64,000 nt of DNA from contig NZ_BJUL01000006.1 in NCBI RefSeq assembly GCF_007989605.1, positions 1 to 64,000 on the forward strand. Direction: 5' to 3'. The position numbers and the translations under genes were made by a program. Numbering within the stretch: the stretch's first letter is position 1; every line of letters begins with the position of its first letter. Origin of the DNA: Vreelandella venusta (GTDB lineage Bacteria; Pseudomonadota; Gammaproteobacteria; Pseudomonadales; Halomonadaceae). Under the pieces are notes generated by a model. The model did no database searches and was not told the origin of the DNA. It saw nothing but the letters and a program-made list of their open reading frames with translations. Of this stretch, positions 8,637 to 16,552 are shown piece after piece.

Positions 8637-9302
8637 TTATTCAGCATCAAACGTCATTTCTGGAACATGATCGGGCACAATCAGTTTGCCAGCTGTTTTT
8701 TCTATAATTTCTTCAACACTGACCCCCGGTGCGCGCTCTTTGAGAATAAAAGCACCGTCTTTAATTTCCAGATAAGCGAGGTCGGTCAATACGCGGTTAA
8801 TGCACCCTGCCCCTGTTAAAGGAAGCGTGCACTTTTCCAGCAATTTGGACTCACCGTGTTTCGAAGCGTGCGTCATGGTACAGATAATGTTTTCTGCGCC
8901 AGCAACCAAATCCATTGCGCCGCCCATCCCTTTGATGAGCTTACCTGGCACCATCCATGACGCAATATTTCCCTCTTGGTCCACTTCAAAAGCCCCCAGC
9001 ACGGTCAGGTCTACATGGCCACCACGAATCATGGCAAATGATTCTGCTGAAGAGAAAATAGCAGCCCCGGGGCGAGCGGTGACCGTCTGCTTACCGGCGT
9101 TGATCATATCAGCATCAACTTCTTCTTCGGTGGGAAAACGCCCCATGCCCAGCAGTCCATTTTCGGACTGCAACATGACATCAATACCGTCAGGCACATA
9201 GTTGGCAACCAACGTAGGTATGCCGATACCTAAATTAACGTAAAAACCATCTTCAAGTTCGCGTGCAACGCGCTGCGCCATTTGCTCACGTGTTAAAGCC
9301 AT
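8637..9302 (-). CDS. scoB: 3-oxoacid CoA-transferase, beta subunit
   Basis: 221 residues. The active-site motif SENGLLG puts the catalytic Glu at residue 47, preceded by the GIGIPTLV nucleotide loop and followed by VTLGAFEVD-type strands. Together with the alpha subunit encoded 45 bases upstream it moves CoA from succinyl-CoA (or acetyl-CoA) to acetoacetate or related 3-oxoacids. The second gene of the scoAB operon; its regulator is probably the divergent LysR gene at 10,194. Confidence 0.93.
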   Translation of the reverse strand: MALTREQMAQRVARELEDGFYVNLGIGIPTLVANYVPDGIDVMLQSENGLLGMGRFPTEEEVDADMINAGKQTVTARPGAAIFSSAESFAMIRGGHVDLTVLGAFEVDQEGNIASWMVPGKLIKGMGGAMDLVAGAENIICTMTHASKHGESKLLEKCTLPLTGAGCINRVLTDLAYLEIKDGAFILKERAPGVSVEEIIEKTAGKLIVPDHVPEMTFDAE

Positions 9303-9347
9303 GGTGTATACCTCTTATTGAGTAAAAATGTCTAAACCAGAGAGCGA

Positions 9348-10046
9348 TCAGCTACGTACCGTGCGTTTTTCGATGCGCTTCTCGAATGAGCCTTGAATAA
9401 TGCGATCCACATAGATACCGGGGGTATGGATCTGGCTTGGCTCCAGCTCGCCTGGTTCAACAATTTCCTCAACTTCTACAACCGTTATCTTGCCTGCGGT
9501 GGCTGCCATAGGATTGAAGTTCTGTGCCGTATGTCGATATACGACATTACCGTAGCGATCTGCTTTCCAGCCCTTAACAATCGCAAAGTCACCGGTAATA
9601 GCTTCCTCTAAAATATAGTGGCGACCATTAAATTCACGCACCTCTTTACCTTCACCAATAGGCGTTCCGTAACCAGTAGCCGTATAAAATGCGGGAATAC
9701 CTGCGCCACCGGCGCGCATCTTCTCGGCCAAGGTGCCTTGGGGTGTCAGCACAACTTCAATTTCGTTGTTAAGCATTTGTTGTTCAAACATTGCGTTCTC
9801 GCCAACATAAGAAGCGAGAATTTTGCTAATCTGGCGATCTTCGAGCAGCACACCTAGCCCGAAACCATCAACACCGCAATTGTTAGACACTACCGTGAGG
9901 TCAGTAACAGCCCGACGTTTAATCTCAGCGATTAAATTTTCAGGAATGCCGCAAAGGCCAAAACCGCCAGCAATAACGGTCATGCCACTTTCGATACCTT
10001 CCATCGCTTCCTCATAGGAAGATACACGCTTATCAAATCCTGCCAT
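9348..10046 (-). CDS. scoA: 3-oxoacid CoA-transferase, alpha subunit
   Basis: 232 residues from ATG 10,046. A GCGAGG site seven bases upstream decides this start; the frame stays open for another 75 codons but that extension looks non-coding. The N-terminal [13 protein letters not shown] is the CoA-binding loop typical of the A subunit. ScoA and ScoB form the active heterotetramer. Together with the 3-hydroxybutyrate dehydrogenase at 6.0 kb it would feed PHB-derived acetoacetate into acetyl-CoA. Confidence 0.93.
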   Translation of the reverse strand: MAGFDKRVSSYEEAMEGIESGMTVIAGGFGLCGIPENLIAEIKRRAVTDLTVVSNNCGVDGFGLGVLLEDRQISKILASYVGENAMFEQQMLNNEIEVVLTPQGTLAEKMRAGGAGIPAFYTATGYGTPIGEGKEVREFNGRHYILEEAITGDFAIVKGWKADRYGNVVYRHTAQNFNPMAATAGKITVVEVEEIVEPGELEPSQIHTPGIYVDRIIQGSFEKRIEKRTVRS

Positions 10047-10193
10047 TGTTATGCCTCGCATTATTATCAGTGGTACGTTGCACGCGTCGGTATGATGCGA
10101 TTGGATCTGTATAGCCAGTGTTGTACCAGATGATATATTTGTTAAGTTTGTTTTTCTTATCAATTTATATAAAAAACTCATCAAAGGGCCAGT

Positions 10194-11099
10194 ATGACCG
10201 TTAAGCAACTTCGCGCTTTTCTTGCGGTAGCCCAAACTCTGAGCTTTACCCAAGCCTGTGAGCGTCTGCATTTGTCTCAGCCAGCGCTCAGCTTGGCCAT
10301 CAAAGGGCTTGAAGATTCACTAGGGGGAAAACTGTTGATACGCAGTACCCGTAGCGTCCGACTCACACCTGAGGGTGAAACGCTTATCCCGCTGGCGAAG
10401 CATTTACTTGCTCAGTGGGATAATACTGAGGAGCGACTGCGCCAGCGCTTCACTCTCCAGCTTGGCCGTTTAAGCGTAGCAGCCATGCCCTCTTTTGCCT
10501 GTAATCTACTGCCTAGCGCTTTGGTTACCTTCCGTCGGCAATATCCAAAAATCAATATTACTGTCCATGATGTTATCAACGAAGAAGTCATCGACATGGT
10601 GCGCTCTCGCCAAGTGGAAATAGGCATTGCCTTTTTACCCGAAGGAACCGGCAGTTTGACGTTTACGCCGCTCTTTGAAGATCAATTTATCGCTGTTGTA
10701 CCACCCCAATCAGGCTTGGCCCAGGCCAACACACTGAGCTGGGCCACACTGCTGCAACAGGATTTTATTACTCTGCAACGCCCATCAATGGTGCGCAGAT
10801 TGCTAGAGCAGGGGCTTGCCAAACAACGTATTGACTTACCGGTCGCTTTTGAAAGCCATCAGCTCTCAACCGTTGGTAGAATGGTGGCAGATGGCTTAGG
10901 TGTAAGTGCCGTACCGTCAATGTGTATTCAGCAAATGCACCAACTCGGCGCCCACTGTGTTCCCTTAACCTCACCAGGCATTGCCTGCCGAGTTGGCATA
11001 CTGACGCATCATGAATTATCGGTCGCCGCACAAGCACTAAGCAAAGTGCTAATCGAAGGCATCAACACGCCAACACTAACGCCCAAACACGCTCATTAA
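10194..11099 (+). CDS. LysR-type regulator divergent from scoAB
   Basis: 301 residues: N-terminal winged helix ([22 protein letters not shown] at about residues 18-40) and a type-2 periplasmic-binding-protein effector domain (about 90-295). It diverges from scoA with a 147-base AT-rich gap. This is the classic LysR layout and suggests that it controls scoAB with a 3-oxoacid or CoA-linked effector. The effector itself cannot be read from sequence. Confidence 0.88.
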   Translation: MTVKQLRAFLAVAQTLSFTQACERLHLSQPALSLAIKGLEDSLGGKLLIRSTRSVRLTPEGETLIPLAKHLLAQWDNTEERLRQRFTLQLGRLSVAAMPSFACNLLPSALVTFRRQYPKINITVHDVINEEVIDMVRSRQVEIGIAFLPEGTGSLTFTPLFEDQFIAVVPPQSGLAQANTLSWATLLQQDFITLQRPSMVRRLLEQGLAKQRIDLPVAFESHQLSTVGRMVADGLGVSAVPSMCIQQMHQLGAHCVPLTSPGIACRVGILTHHELSVAAQALSKVLIEGINTPTLTPKHAH

Positions 11100-11232
11100 G
11101 CATGCTAAGGTTTCGTAATATACTGGGCAGCGTGGGCGTGATCCTTTAGCATTTACGCGGGGTTGCTATAGATTGGCCACCTATCGCTGGAATTGCACCA
11201 CTAGTGTCATCATACGTAAAAGGAACCGTGGT

Positions 11233-12114
11233 ATGTCTACTGCCAAAGGAGTCATCAGCCTACTGCTGCTGACGCTAACGACGCTGTTTTGGGGCGTACC
11301 ACTCATCTTGTTAACGCTGCTAAAGGTCATCACCCCAGGTCGACGTCAAAAACAGAGAATTCTTGATGGCCTGTGCAGCGTGGCGCTCAATTGGATTGGC
11401 GCAAACCTGTGGTGGATGCGTCGGTGGATCAAACCTGATGTCACTATCAGCATTCCGGACTCACTCACTCCACAGCAATGGTGGCTGGTTATTTCAAACC
11501 ACCGCAGTTGGACAGATATCTTCATTCTGTTTATGGCATTGCATCGCCGCATTCCAATGCCCCGGTTCTTTTTGAAACATCAGTTAATTTGGATTCCTAT
11601 CGTCGGACTGGCATTTTGGGCGTTAGAATTCCCTTTTATGCGACGCTTCAGTCGTGAGCAACTTGCCAAGAACCCTAAACTCGCGACTATCGACCGTGAA
11701 TCAACTGAGCGCGTTTGCCGACAAGCTAGAAATGCACCCATTGCAATATTTAACTTTGTCGAGGGAACACGCTTTACCGTAGCAAAACGGGAAAAGCAAC
11801 AAAGCCCGTATCGCCATTTACTGAGACCCAAGGCTGGCGGTGTCTCACAGGTACTTAGCCTGCTTGGCGACAAACTGGATGGAATTTTGGATGTCACCAT
11901 CAGCTATGAAAATCCAACGCCCACTTTCTGGGGTTTTCTATGTGGAAAAGAAGCTTGCATTACACTTAACGCAAGGCAACTCGCCATTCCCCAATGGATG
12001 AACGAAGCCAACTATCACGAAGAACAGCAGCACAAGGAACGTTTCCACGCATGGATCAATTCACTCTGGCAGGAAAAAGACGCCTTGCTAGCCAAGCAAA
12101 CCAACCACGATTAG
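11233..12114 (+). CDS. Inner-membrane lysophospholipid acyltransferase (YihG-type)
   Basis: 293 residues from ATG 11,233, chosen for the AAGGAA ten bases upstream; the frame is open 20 codons further but without a site. One N-terminal membrane anchor (LLLLTLTTLFWGVPLILLTLL) is followed by the acyltransferase motif NHRSWTDI (HxxxxD), the substrate motif FVEGTRF and a PKAGG proline block. These are the marks of PlsC-family enzymes, and the spacing is that of the YihG/YhdO acyltransferases. Its 3' end overlaps the next gene by 64 bases. Confidence 0.85.
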   Translation: MSTAKGVISLLLLTLTTLFWGVPLILLTLLKVITPGRRQKQRILDGLCSVALNWIGANLWWMRRWIKPDVTISIPDSLTPQQWWLVISNHRSWTDIFILFMALHRRIPMPRFFLKHQLIWIPIVGLAFWALEFPFMRRFSREQLAKNPKLATIDRESTERVCRQARNAPIAIFNFVEGTRFTVAKREKQQSPYRHLLRPKAGGVSQVLSLLGDKLDGILDVTISYENPTPTFWGFLCGKEACITLNARQLAIPQWMNEANYHEEQQHKERFHAWINSLWQEKDALLAKQTNHD

Positions 12115-12995
12115 TTTGGTGGCTAGCAGCCTGTGCGCTAGCAACGATGTTAGCGGGATGTGCAGGCTCTCCCTCCTCAAATGATCAAAATAATCCTGTG
12201 TCCAGCAGCACTGCCGGTCAAATAAACGGTGAATGGGTAGAGGTACAGCGCGGCGATACGTTGGGAAAACTTGCCAACCGAGCAAACGTTCCACTTGAGC
12301 GCTTGGAACGCTTCAATCCAGGAGTCAATGCTCAACGCTTAAACGTTGGACAACGCTTATTAATACCTACCCAGCAAGAGCGAGCGCCCTCTGGTGGACC
12401 CTATCGCTACCAGATCCGGCCTGGCGATACTTACTCAAGCATCGCGCGTCATTTTGGCACCACAGCTGGGCGTATACAGAGCGCCAATCCAGGCAGTTCG
12501 CCCACAGCGCTCAGGGTTGGCCAAATTGTCAGTGTACCGCTTAGTAGCGGCACTTCCCGCAGCTCCAGCACAAGTCGGCCAGCAGTGGCAGCACCGACGC
12601 CAAGCACAAGCCTACCGGCCTCTGCACGTCGCTGGCCTTGGCCCTTAGAGGACTACCGGATTGTGCGCCGCTTTGGTGCCGATAGCCGTGGTACGCTACA
12701 GCCTATGCTACTGGCCACCCAGGCGGGAGCCAAAGCCCAAGCAGTTGCGCCAGGTGAAGTGCGTTTTGCCGATGGAATGCGCCAGCTTGGTGATGTTGTC
12801 ATTATTCACCATGCAGACAACTTGCAGACCGTCTACGCACTGTGCGAGCGTATTTTAGTCCGTGTCGGCCAGCAAGTAAGCGCAGGCGACCCGCTATGCG
12901 ACGTCGGCCAAAGCAGCACAACGCAGCGCTACGATCTGCTTTTCGACCTGCGCCAAGGTGGTAAGCCGATCGACCCCCGACAAGTATTAAGATGA
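12051..12995 (+). CDS. LysM lipoprotein with degenerate M23 domain (NlpD-like amidase activator)
   Basis: 314 residues. Lipoprotein signal with lipobox LAGC at about residues 33-36, two LysM domains (VQRGDTLGKLANRANV and IRPGDTYSSIARHFG) that bind peptidoglycan, a Ser/Thr/Pro linker, then a C-terminal LytM/M23 fold. All three metal/catalytic positions are changed: the HxG-type motif reads PMLLATQAG, the YxH motif reads YALCE and the HxH motif reads DLLFDLR. It should therefore not cut peptidoglycan itself but act as NlpD/EnvC-type proteins do, activating an amidase in the periplasm. ATG 12,051 lies inside the end of the acyltransferase gene, so translation is probably coupled. Confidence 0.85.
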   Translation: MDQFTLAGKRRLASQANQPRLVWWLAACALATMLAGCAGSPSSNDQNNPVSSSTAGQINGEWVEVQRGDTLGKLANRANVPLERLERFNPGVNAQRLNVGQRLLIPTQQERAPSGGPYRYQIRPGDTYSSIARHFGTTAGRIQSANPGSSPTALRVGQIVSVPLSSGTSRSSSTSRPAVAAPTPSTSLPASARRWPWPLEDYRIVRRFGADSRGTLQPMLLATQAGAKAQAVAPGEVRFADGMRQLGDVVIIHHADNLQTVYALCERILVRVGQQVSAGDPLCDVGQSSTTQRYDLLFDLRQGGKPIDPRQVLR

Positions 12996-12998
12996 CCT

Positions 12999-13028
12999 AA
13001 AAAAGCCCCTAACATCAGGGGCTTTTTT
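12999..13028. terminator. Bidirectional terminator between the LytM gene and gcvT
   Basis: Stem AAAAGCCCCT / AGGGGCTTTT with loop AACATC and A- and T-runs on either side, so it can stop transcription from both converging genes. Confidence 0.9.
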
Positions 13029-13059
13029 CATGAACGGTGGCTGTATTAACCGCAGTAAT

Positions 13060-14172
13060 TTAACCGCGATAATAGCCTGGCTTCACAAACGGGGTAGGTG
13101 TCACCACCATCGGCAGCTGTTTACCTCTCACCAGCGCATAAACGGTGGTCTCAGGCGCTTCCCATTCACGCCCTACGTACCCCATGGCAATTGGCTTACC
13201 AACGCTTGGTCCAAAGCCACCGGAAGTGACAACACCGATTTCATTACCTTGCGCATCAACTAAGAGCGCCCCCTCCCTTACTGGTGCCCGCCCTTCTGCC
13301 ACTAAGCCTACCCGCTTACGCGTGTGATCTTTCGCGGTTACTTGGTGCAGAATAAGATCCGCTCCAGGGAAACCTGCCGGACGCTCTCCACCGTGTCGGC
13401 GAGGCTTACCAATCGCCCAAATAAGCCCAGCTTCTACTGGCGTTGTCGTCATATCCATATCGTGACCGTACAAACACAGCCCTGCTTCTAGGCGCAGCGA
13501 GTCACGCGCTCCCAAGCCAATCGCTTCAACTTCGGGTTCAGCTAACAGTTGCTCTGCCAATGCCTGACATGCATCAGCAGCAACTGATATTTCAAAGCCA
13601 TCTTCACCCGTATAACCACTTCGACTAATCCAGACTTCCTGCCCAGCCATTGTGAAGCGGCCATGCTGCATAAACGTCAGCTCACACGCCTCGGGGCACA
13701 GTCGCTTCATAACATCGCGTGCTTGTGGGCCTTGCAGAGCCAGTAGCCCTCGGTCGAGTACCTCAATGTGATGAGTAGCAGCAAGATTGGTGCGCAGATG
13801 GGCAATATCCTGCTCTTTACAAGCAGCATTGACGACCAAATAAAAATGATCGCCTGCATTGACGGCCATGAGATCATCGATAATACCGCCATCAGTTCCG
13901 GTAAATAGCCCGTAGCGCTGTTCACCTTTGCTTAGTCCCACTAGGTCCGCGGGGATCAGTGACTCAAGCGCCTCGGCAACATTATCCCCAGAAACCGTTA
14001 TTTGGCCCATGTGAGAAACATCAAACAGCCCACATTGCTGACGTGTGTGCTCATGCTCTTTCTTAACACCTAATGGGTATTGCACCGGCATGTCATAACC
14101 CGCAAAGGGAACCATCTTGGCTCCTAGCGAAAGATGCAATTCATGGAGTGGCGTCTGTTTAAGGTCGGTCAT
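13060..14172 (-). CDS. gcvT: Glycine cleavage system T protein (aminomethyltransferase)
   Basis: 370 residues, full length. It transfers the methylene group from aminomethyl-lipoyl-GcvH to tetrahydrofolate and releases ammonia. Recognisable are the N-terminal FAGYDMPVQYPLG, FDVSHMGQI, the folate-binding SRSGYTGEDGFEI and GLGARDSLRLEAGLCLYGHD. It is on the minus strand downstream of the AGCS symporter (93-base gap), while gcvH and gcvP are on plus. The three genes therefore need two promoters. Confidence 0.97.
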   Translation of the reverse strand: MTDLKQTPLHELHLSLGAKMVPFAGYDMPVQYPLGVKKEHEHTRQQCGLFDVSHMGQITVSGDNVAEALESLIPADLVGLSKGEQRYGLFTGTDGGIIDDLMAVNAGDHFYLVVNAACKEQDIAHLRTNLAATHHIEVLDRGLLALQGPQARDVMKRLCPEACELTFMQHGRFTMAGQEVWISRSGYTGEDGFEISVAADACQALAEQLLAEPEVEAIGLGARDSLRLEAGLCLYGHDMDMTTTPVEAGLIWAIGKPRRHGGERPAGFPGADLILHQVTAKDHTRKRVGLVAEGRAPVREGALLVDAQGNEIGVVTSGGFGPSVGKPIAMGYVGREWEAPETTVYALVRGKQLPMVVTPTPFVKPGYYRG

Positions 14173-14265
14173 GGGATTTCCTCGGTCGAGAAAGAGAAAC
14201 GGGAAGCCATGACTGGCTTCCCGGCTCTATTACATCTTATCGGCCCGTATTACGTTGAATAGGGG

Positions 14266-15675
14266 TTACTTATCGTGATCCAACGCTTCACCAGGCAGCA
14301 CGTCTTTGCCTGCAAAGTAATCACGGGTAAGCTTGAATACCACTGGCGAAAGTAGCGCCAGCGCGATCAAGTTCGGAATGGCCATCATAGCGTTAAAGGT
14401 ATCCGCCATCAGCCAAATAAAGCCAAGTTGTGCGACAGCGCCCAACGGAATTGCCAGAACGAACAGCACGCGATACAGCATAATTGAACGTGTACCGAAC
14501 AGGAACTGACAGCACTTCTCGCCGTAGAACGACCAGCCAAGAATCGTAGTAAAGGCAAACACAGCCAGGGCAACCGCAACAATCTGATTACCAAAACCGG
14601 GCAAGGCGGCGTCGAACGAAAGCGCCGTTAGCGATGCGCCCGCCTCACCTTCAGTCCATACCGTAGAGGTCAAAATAACCAGTGCCGTAATGGTACAAAC
14701 GATGATGGTATCAATAAAGGTACCCAGCATGGCGATGAGACCTTGGCGAACTGGGTTTTTGGTTTGCGCGGCTGCGTGTGCAATAGGCGCACTACCTAAA
14801 CCTGCTTCGTTCGAGAAAATACCGCGCGCCACACCAAACCGGATAGCCGCCATTACCGCTGCACCAGCAAAGCCACCCGCTGCTGCCATCGGATTAAAGG
14901 CATAATAGAAAATCAAACCAAATGCTTCACCAATTTGGCTTGCATTGACGATCAATACCAGCAAACCAGCAATCACATAAGCAATCCCCATGATGGGCAC
15001 TAGTTTACCGGCTACTTTTGCAATGCGCTTAATGCCGCCAAGGATAACAGCCCCCGCCAGCACCATGATCACTACGCCAGTTAGCCAATGCGGAACACCA
15101 AAGGTAGATTCCATAGCATCCGCTACAGAGTTTGACTGTACGGTATTACCGATTCCGAAAGCCGCTACCGCACCAAAGAAAGAGAACAGCCCACCCAGCC
15201 AGAGCCATTTCTTACCGAGACCATTCTTTATATAGAACATCGGGCCACCCACGTGGTAGCCAGTGCTATCGGTCTCACGATAGCGTACAGCAAGAACCGC
15301 TTCGGAAAATTTAGTGGCCATCCCCACTAATGCAGTGATCCACATCCAGAACACCGCGCCTGGGCCACCCAGCGCAATAGCCGTTGCCACGCCCGCGATA
15401 TTACCCGTGCCAATCGTCGCAGATAGCGCCGTCATCAGTGCATCAAAAGGTGAAATTTCACCATCTTTGTCAGCAGATGTCTGGCCAGCATCTGCTTTAC
15501 TAGGCTTAGAGTCGCGGCCCTTCCACATAAGCTTGAAACCCACACCGAGCTTTCTAACCGGCATTAGTTTCAAGCCAATCTGTAAGTAAATCCCTACGCC
15601 TAGCAGTAGGACCAACATTATCGGGCCCCAAACGACACCGTTAATTGCCCCTAGGAGGTTAGTTAATATTTCCAC
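14266..15675 (-). CDS. Sodium:alanine/glycine symporter (AGCS family)
   Basis: 469 residues, about ten transmembrane helices. The family signature around GNIAGVATAIALGGPGAVFWMW and the conserved FSNEAGLGSAPIAHAAA segment are clear. It imports small neutral amino acids with Na+. It lies between gcvT and gcvH, transcribed ahead of gcvT with a GGAGAAA site, so glycine is the likely substrate and gcvT is probably co-transcribed. The specificity is inferred from position. Confidence 0.93.
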   Translation of the reverse strand: MEILTNLLGAINGVVWGPIMLVLLLGVGIYLQIGLKLMPVRKLGVGFKLMWKGRDSKPSKADAGQTSADKDGEISPFDALMTALSATIGTGNIAGVATAIALGGPGAVFWMWITALVGMATKFSEAVLAVRYRETDSTGYHVGGPMFYIKNGLGKKWLWLGGLFSFFGAVAAFGIGNTVQSNSVADAMESTFGVPHWLTGVVIMVLAGAVILGGIKRIAKVAGKLVPIMGIAYVIAGLLVLIVNASQIGEAFGLIFYYAFNPMAAAGGFAGAAVMAAIRFGVARGIFSNEAGLGSAPIAHAAAQTKNPVRQGLIAMLGTFIDTIIVCTITALVILTSTVWTEGEAGASLTALSFDAALPGFGNQIVAVALAVFAFTTILGWSFYGEKCCQFLFGTRSIMLYRVLFVLAIPLGAVAQLGFIWLMADTFNAMMAIPNLIALALLSPVVFKLTRDYFAGKDVLPGEALDHDK

Positions 15676-16085
15676 GTGTTTCTCCTTACCCTGTTCGTTA
15701 GCTCGTTTATTATGGGTACCGGGCAGTCAAGCTGCCTTGTTTTTGCTGCTGAGGTTATCAAACGTTTCCACCATAGCGCGTCTCACGCTTTGAAAAAACG
15801 CATAATTTGCATGTTTTACACCATTTTCCTAGTGCGCATCCATTGTCATGTCGCAACTCAGTAGAGAATGCATCTGTTTTCAAAAAAACTAGCAGATATA
15901 AAATATCAGGAAACTCGCCGCGCTTTTTTTGCCATCATGGGGCGCTGAAGAAATTTGTTTCCGATTGGAAACACGTTAACATAGGGCGCAGATCGCCTGA
16001 CATAGAACTGGCCAATAGTCGCCAAGGCGAACGACAGGCGTTAGTATGCTCCTGTCCAGACAACTGTTTCATAAAGGGAATCATC
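15676..16085. promoter_or_regulatory. Divergent control region between the AGCS symporter and gcvH, with a perfect dyad
   Basis: 410 bases without a gene. It must hold the promoters of the AGCS-gcvT and gcvH-gcvP units. A perfect 18-bp dyad, TGTTTCC-GATT-GGAAACA, lies at 15,956-15,973, about 115 bases before gcvH, and is a candidate operator. I do not see the canonical glycine riboswitch cores. The last 100 bases can form several short GC-rich stems. Confidence 0.4.
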
Positions 16086-16475
16086 ATGAGCAATCTTCCT
16101 GCCAATCTTCGTTATGCCGAAAGCCACGAATGGGTACTTGACCACCAAGACGGTACCGTCACGATCGGCATTACTGATCATGCCCAAGAAGCGTTGGGTG
16201 ACGTTGTTTTCGTTGAGCTGCCAGAAGTTGGTCAGGCACTCAGCAAAGGCCAAGAGTTTGGCGTTATCGAGTCTGTTAAGGCGGCTTCTGACCTTTACTC
16301 ACCGGTTAACGGTGAAGTTATCGAAGTGAATGAAGCACTGGAAGATTCGCCTGAGACAGTCAATGAAGCGCCTTATGAAGGTGGTTGGATCATGAAAGTG
16401 CGCCTGACAGACACGGCCTTTGAAGGGTTGTTAGACGCAGATGCATACCAGGCAACACTAAGCTCAGACGATTAA
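16086..16475 (+). CDS. gcvH: Glycine cleavage system H protein (lipoyl carrier)
   Basis: 129 residues from ATG 16,086 with an AAAGGGA site. The frame extends upstream, but that part has no homologous look. The lipoyl-lysine is Lys65 in the motif ESVKAASDLYSPV. It shuttles the aminomethyl group from GcvP to GcvT and then to the dihydrolipoamide dehydrogenase. It is followed by a hairpin and by gcvP 77 bases on. Confidence 0.97.
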   Translation: MSNLPANLRYAESHEWVLDHQDGTVTIGITDHAQEALGDVVFVELPEVGQALSKGQEFGVIESVKAASDLYSPVNGEVIEVNEALEDSPETVNEAPYEGGWIMKVRLTDTAFEGLLDADAYQATLSSDD

Positions 16476-16482
16476 TTAGTCG

Positions 16483-16507
16483 GAAAGCCTGCGTACCGCA
16501 GGCTTTC
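16483..16507 (+). terminator. Hairpin between gcvH and gcvP
   Basis: An 11-bp perfect stem (GAAAGCCTGCG with its complement, loop TAC) followed by a weak T-rich stretch TAGTTTC. It may partly terminate or stabilise the gcvH message. That would give more GcvH than GcvP, as the stoichiometry of the complex needs. Confidence 0.6.
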
Positions 16508-16552
16508 TAGTTTCACCCTGCGCGGTTTTCTCATTACGTTCGGAACCCTCCC

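Noticed and set aside
10047..10271. N-terminal extension of the ScoA frame
   Set aside because: The ribosome site and family start fit ATG 10,046; the extension would cover the divergent promoter region.
15976..16085. Possible glycine riboswitch before gcvH
   Set aside because: CGCCAAGGCGAA looks faintly like an aptamer core, but the GGAGAG and CTCAGG elements of glycine aptamers are missing and no tandem layout is seen.
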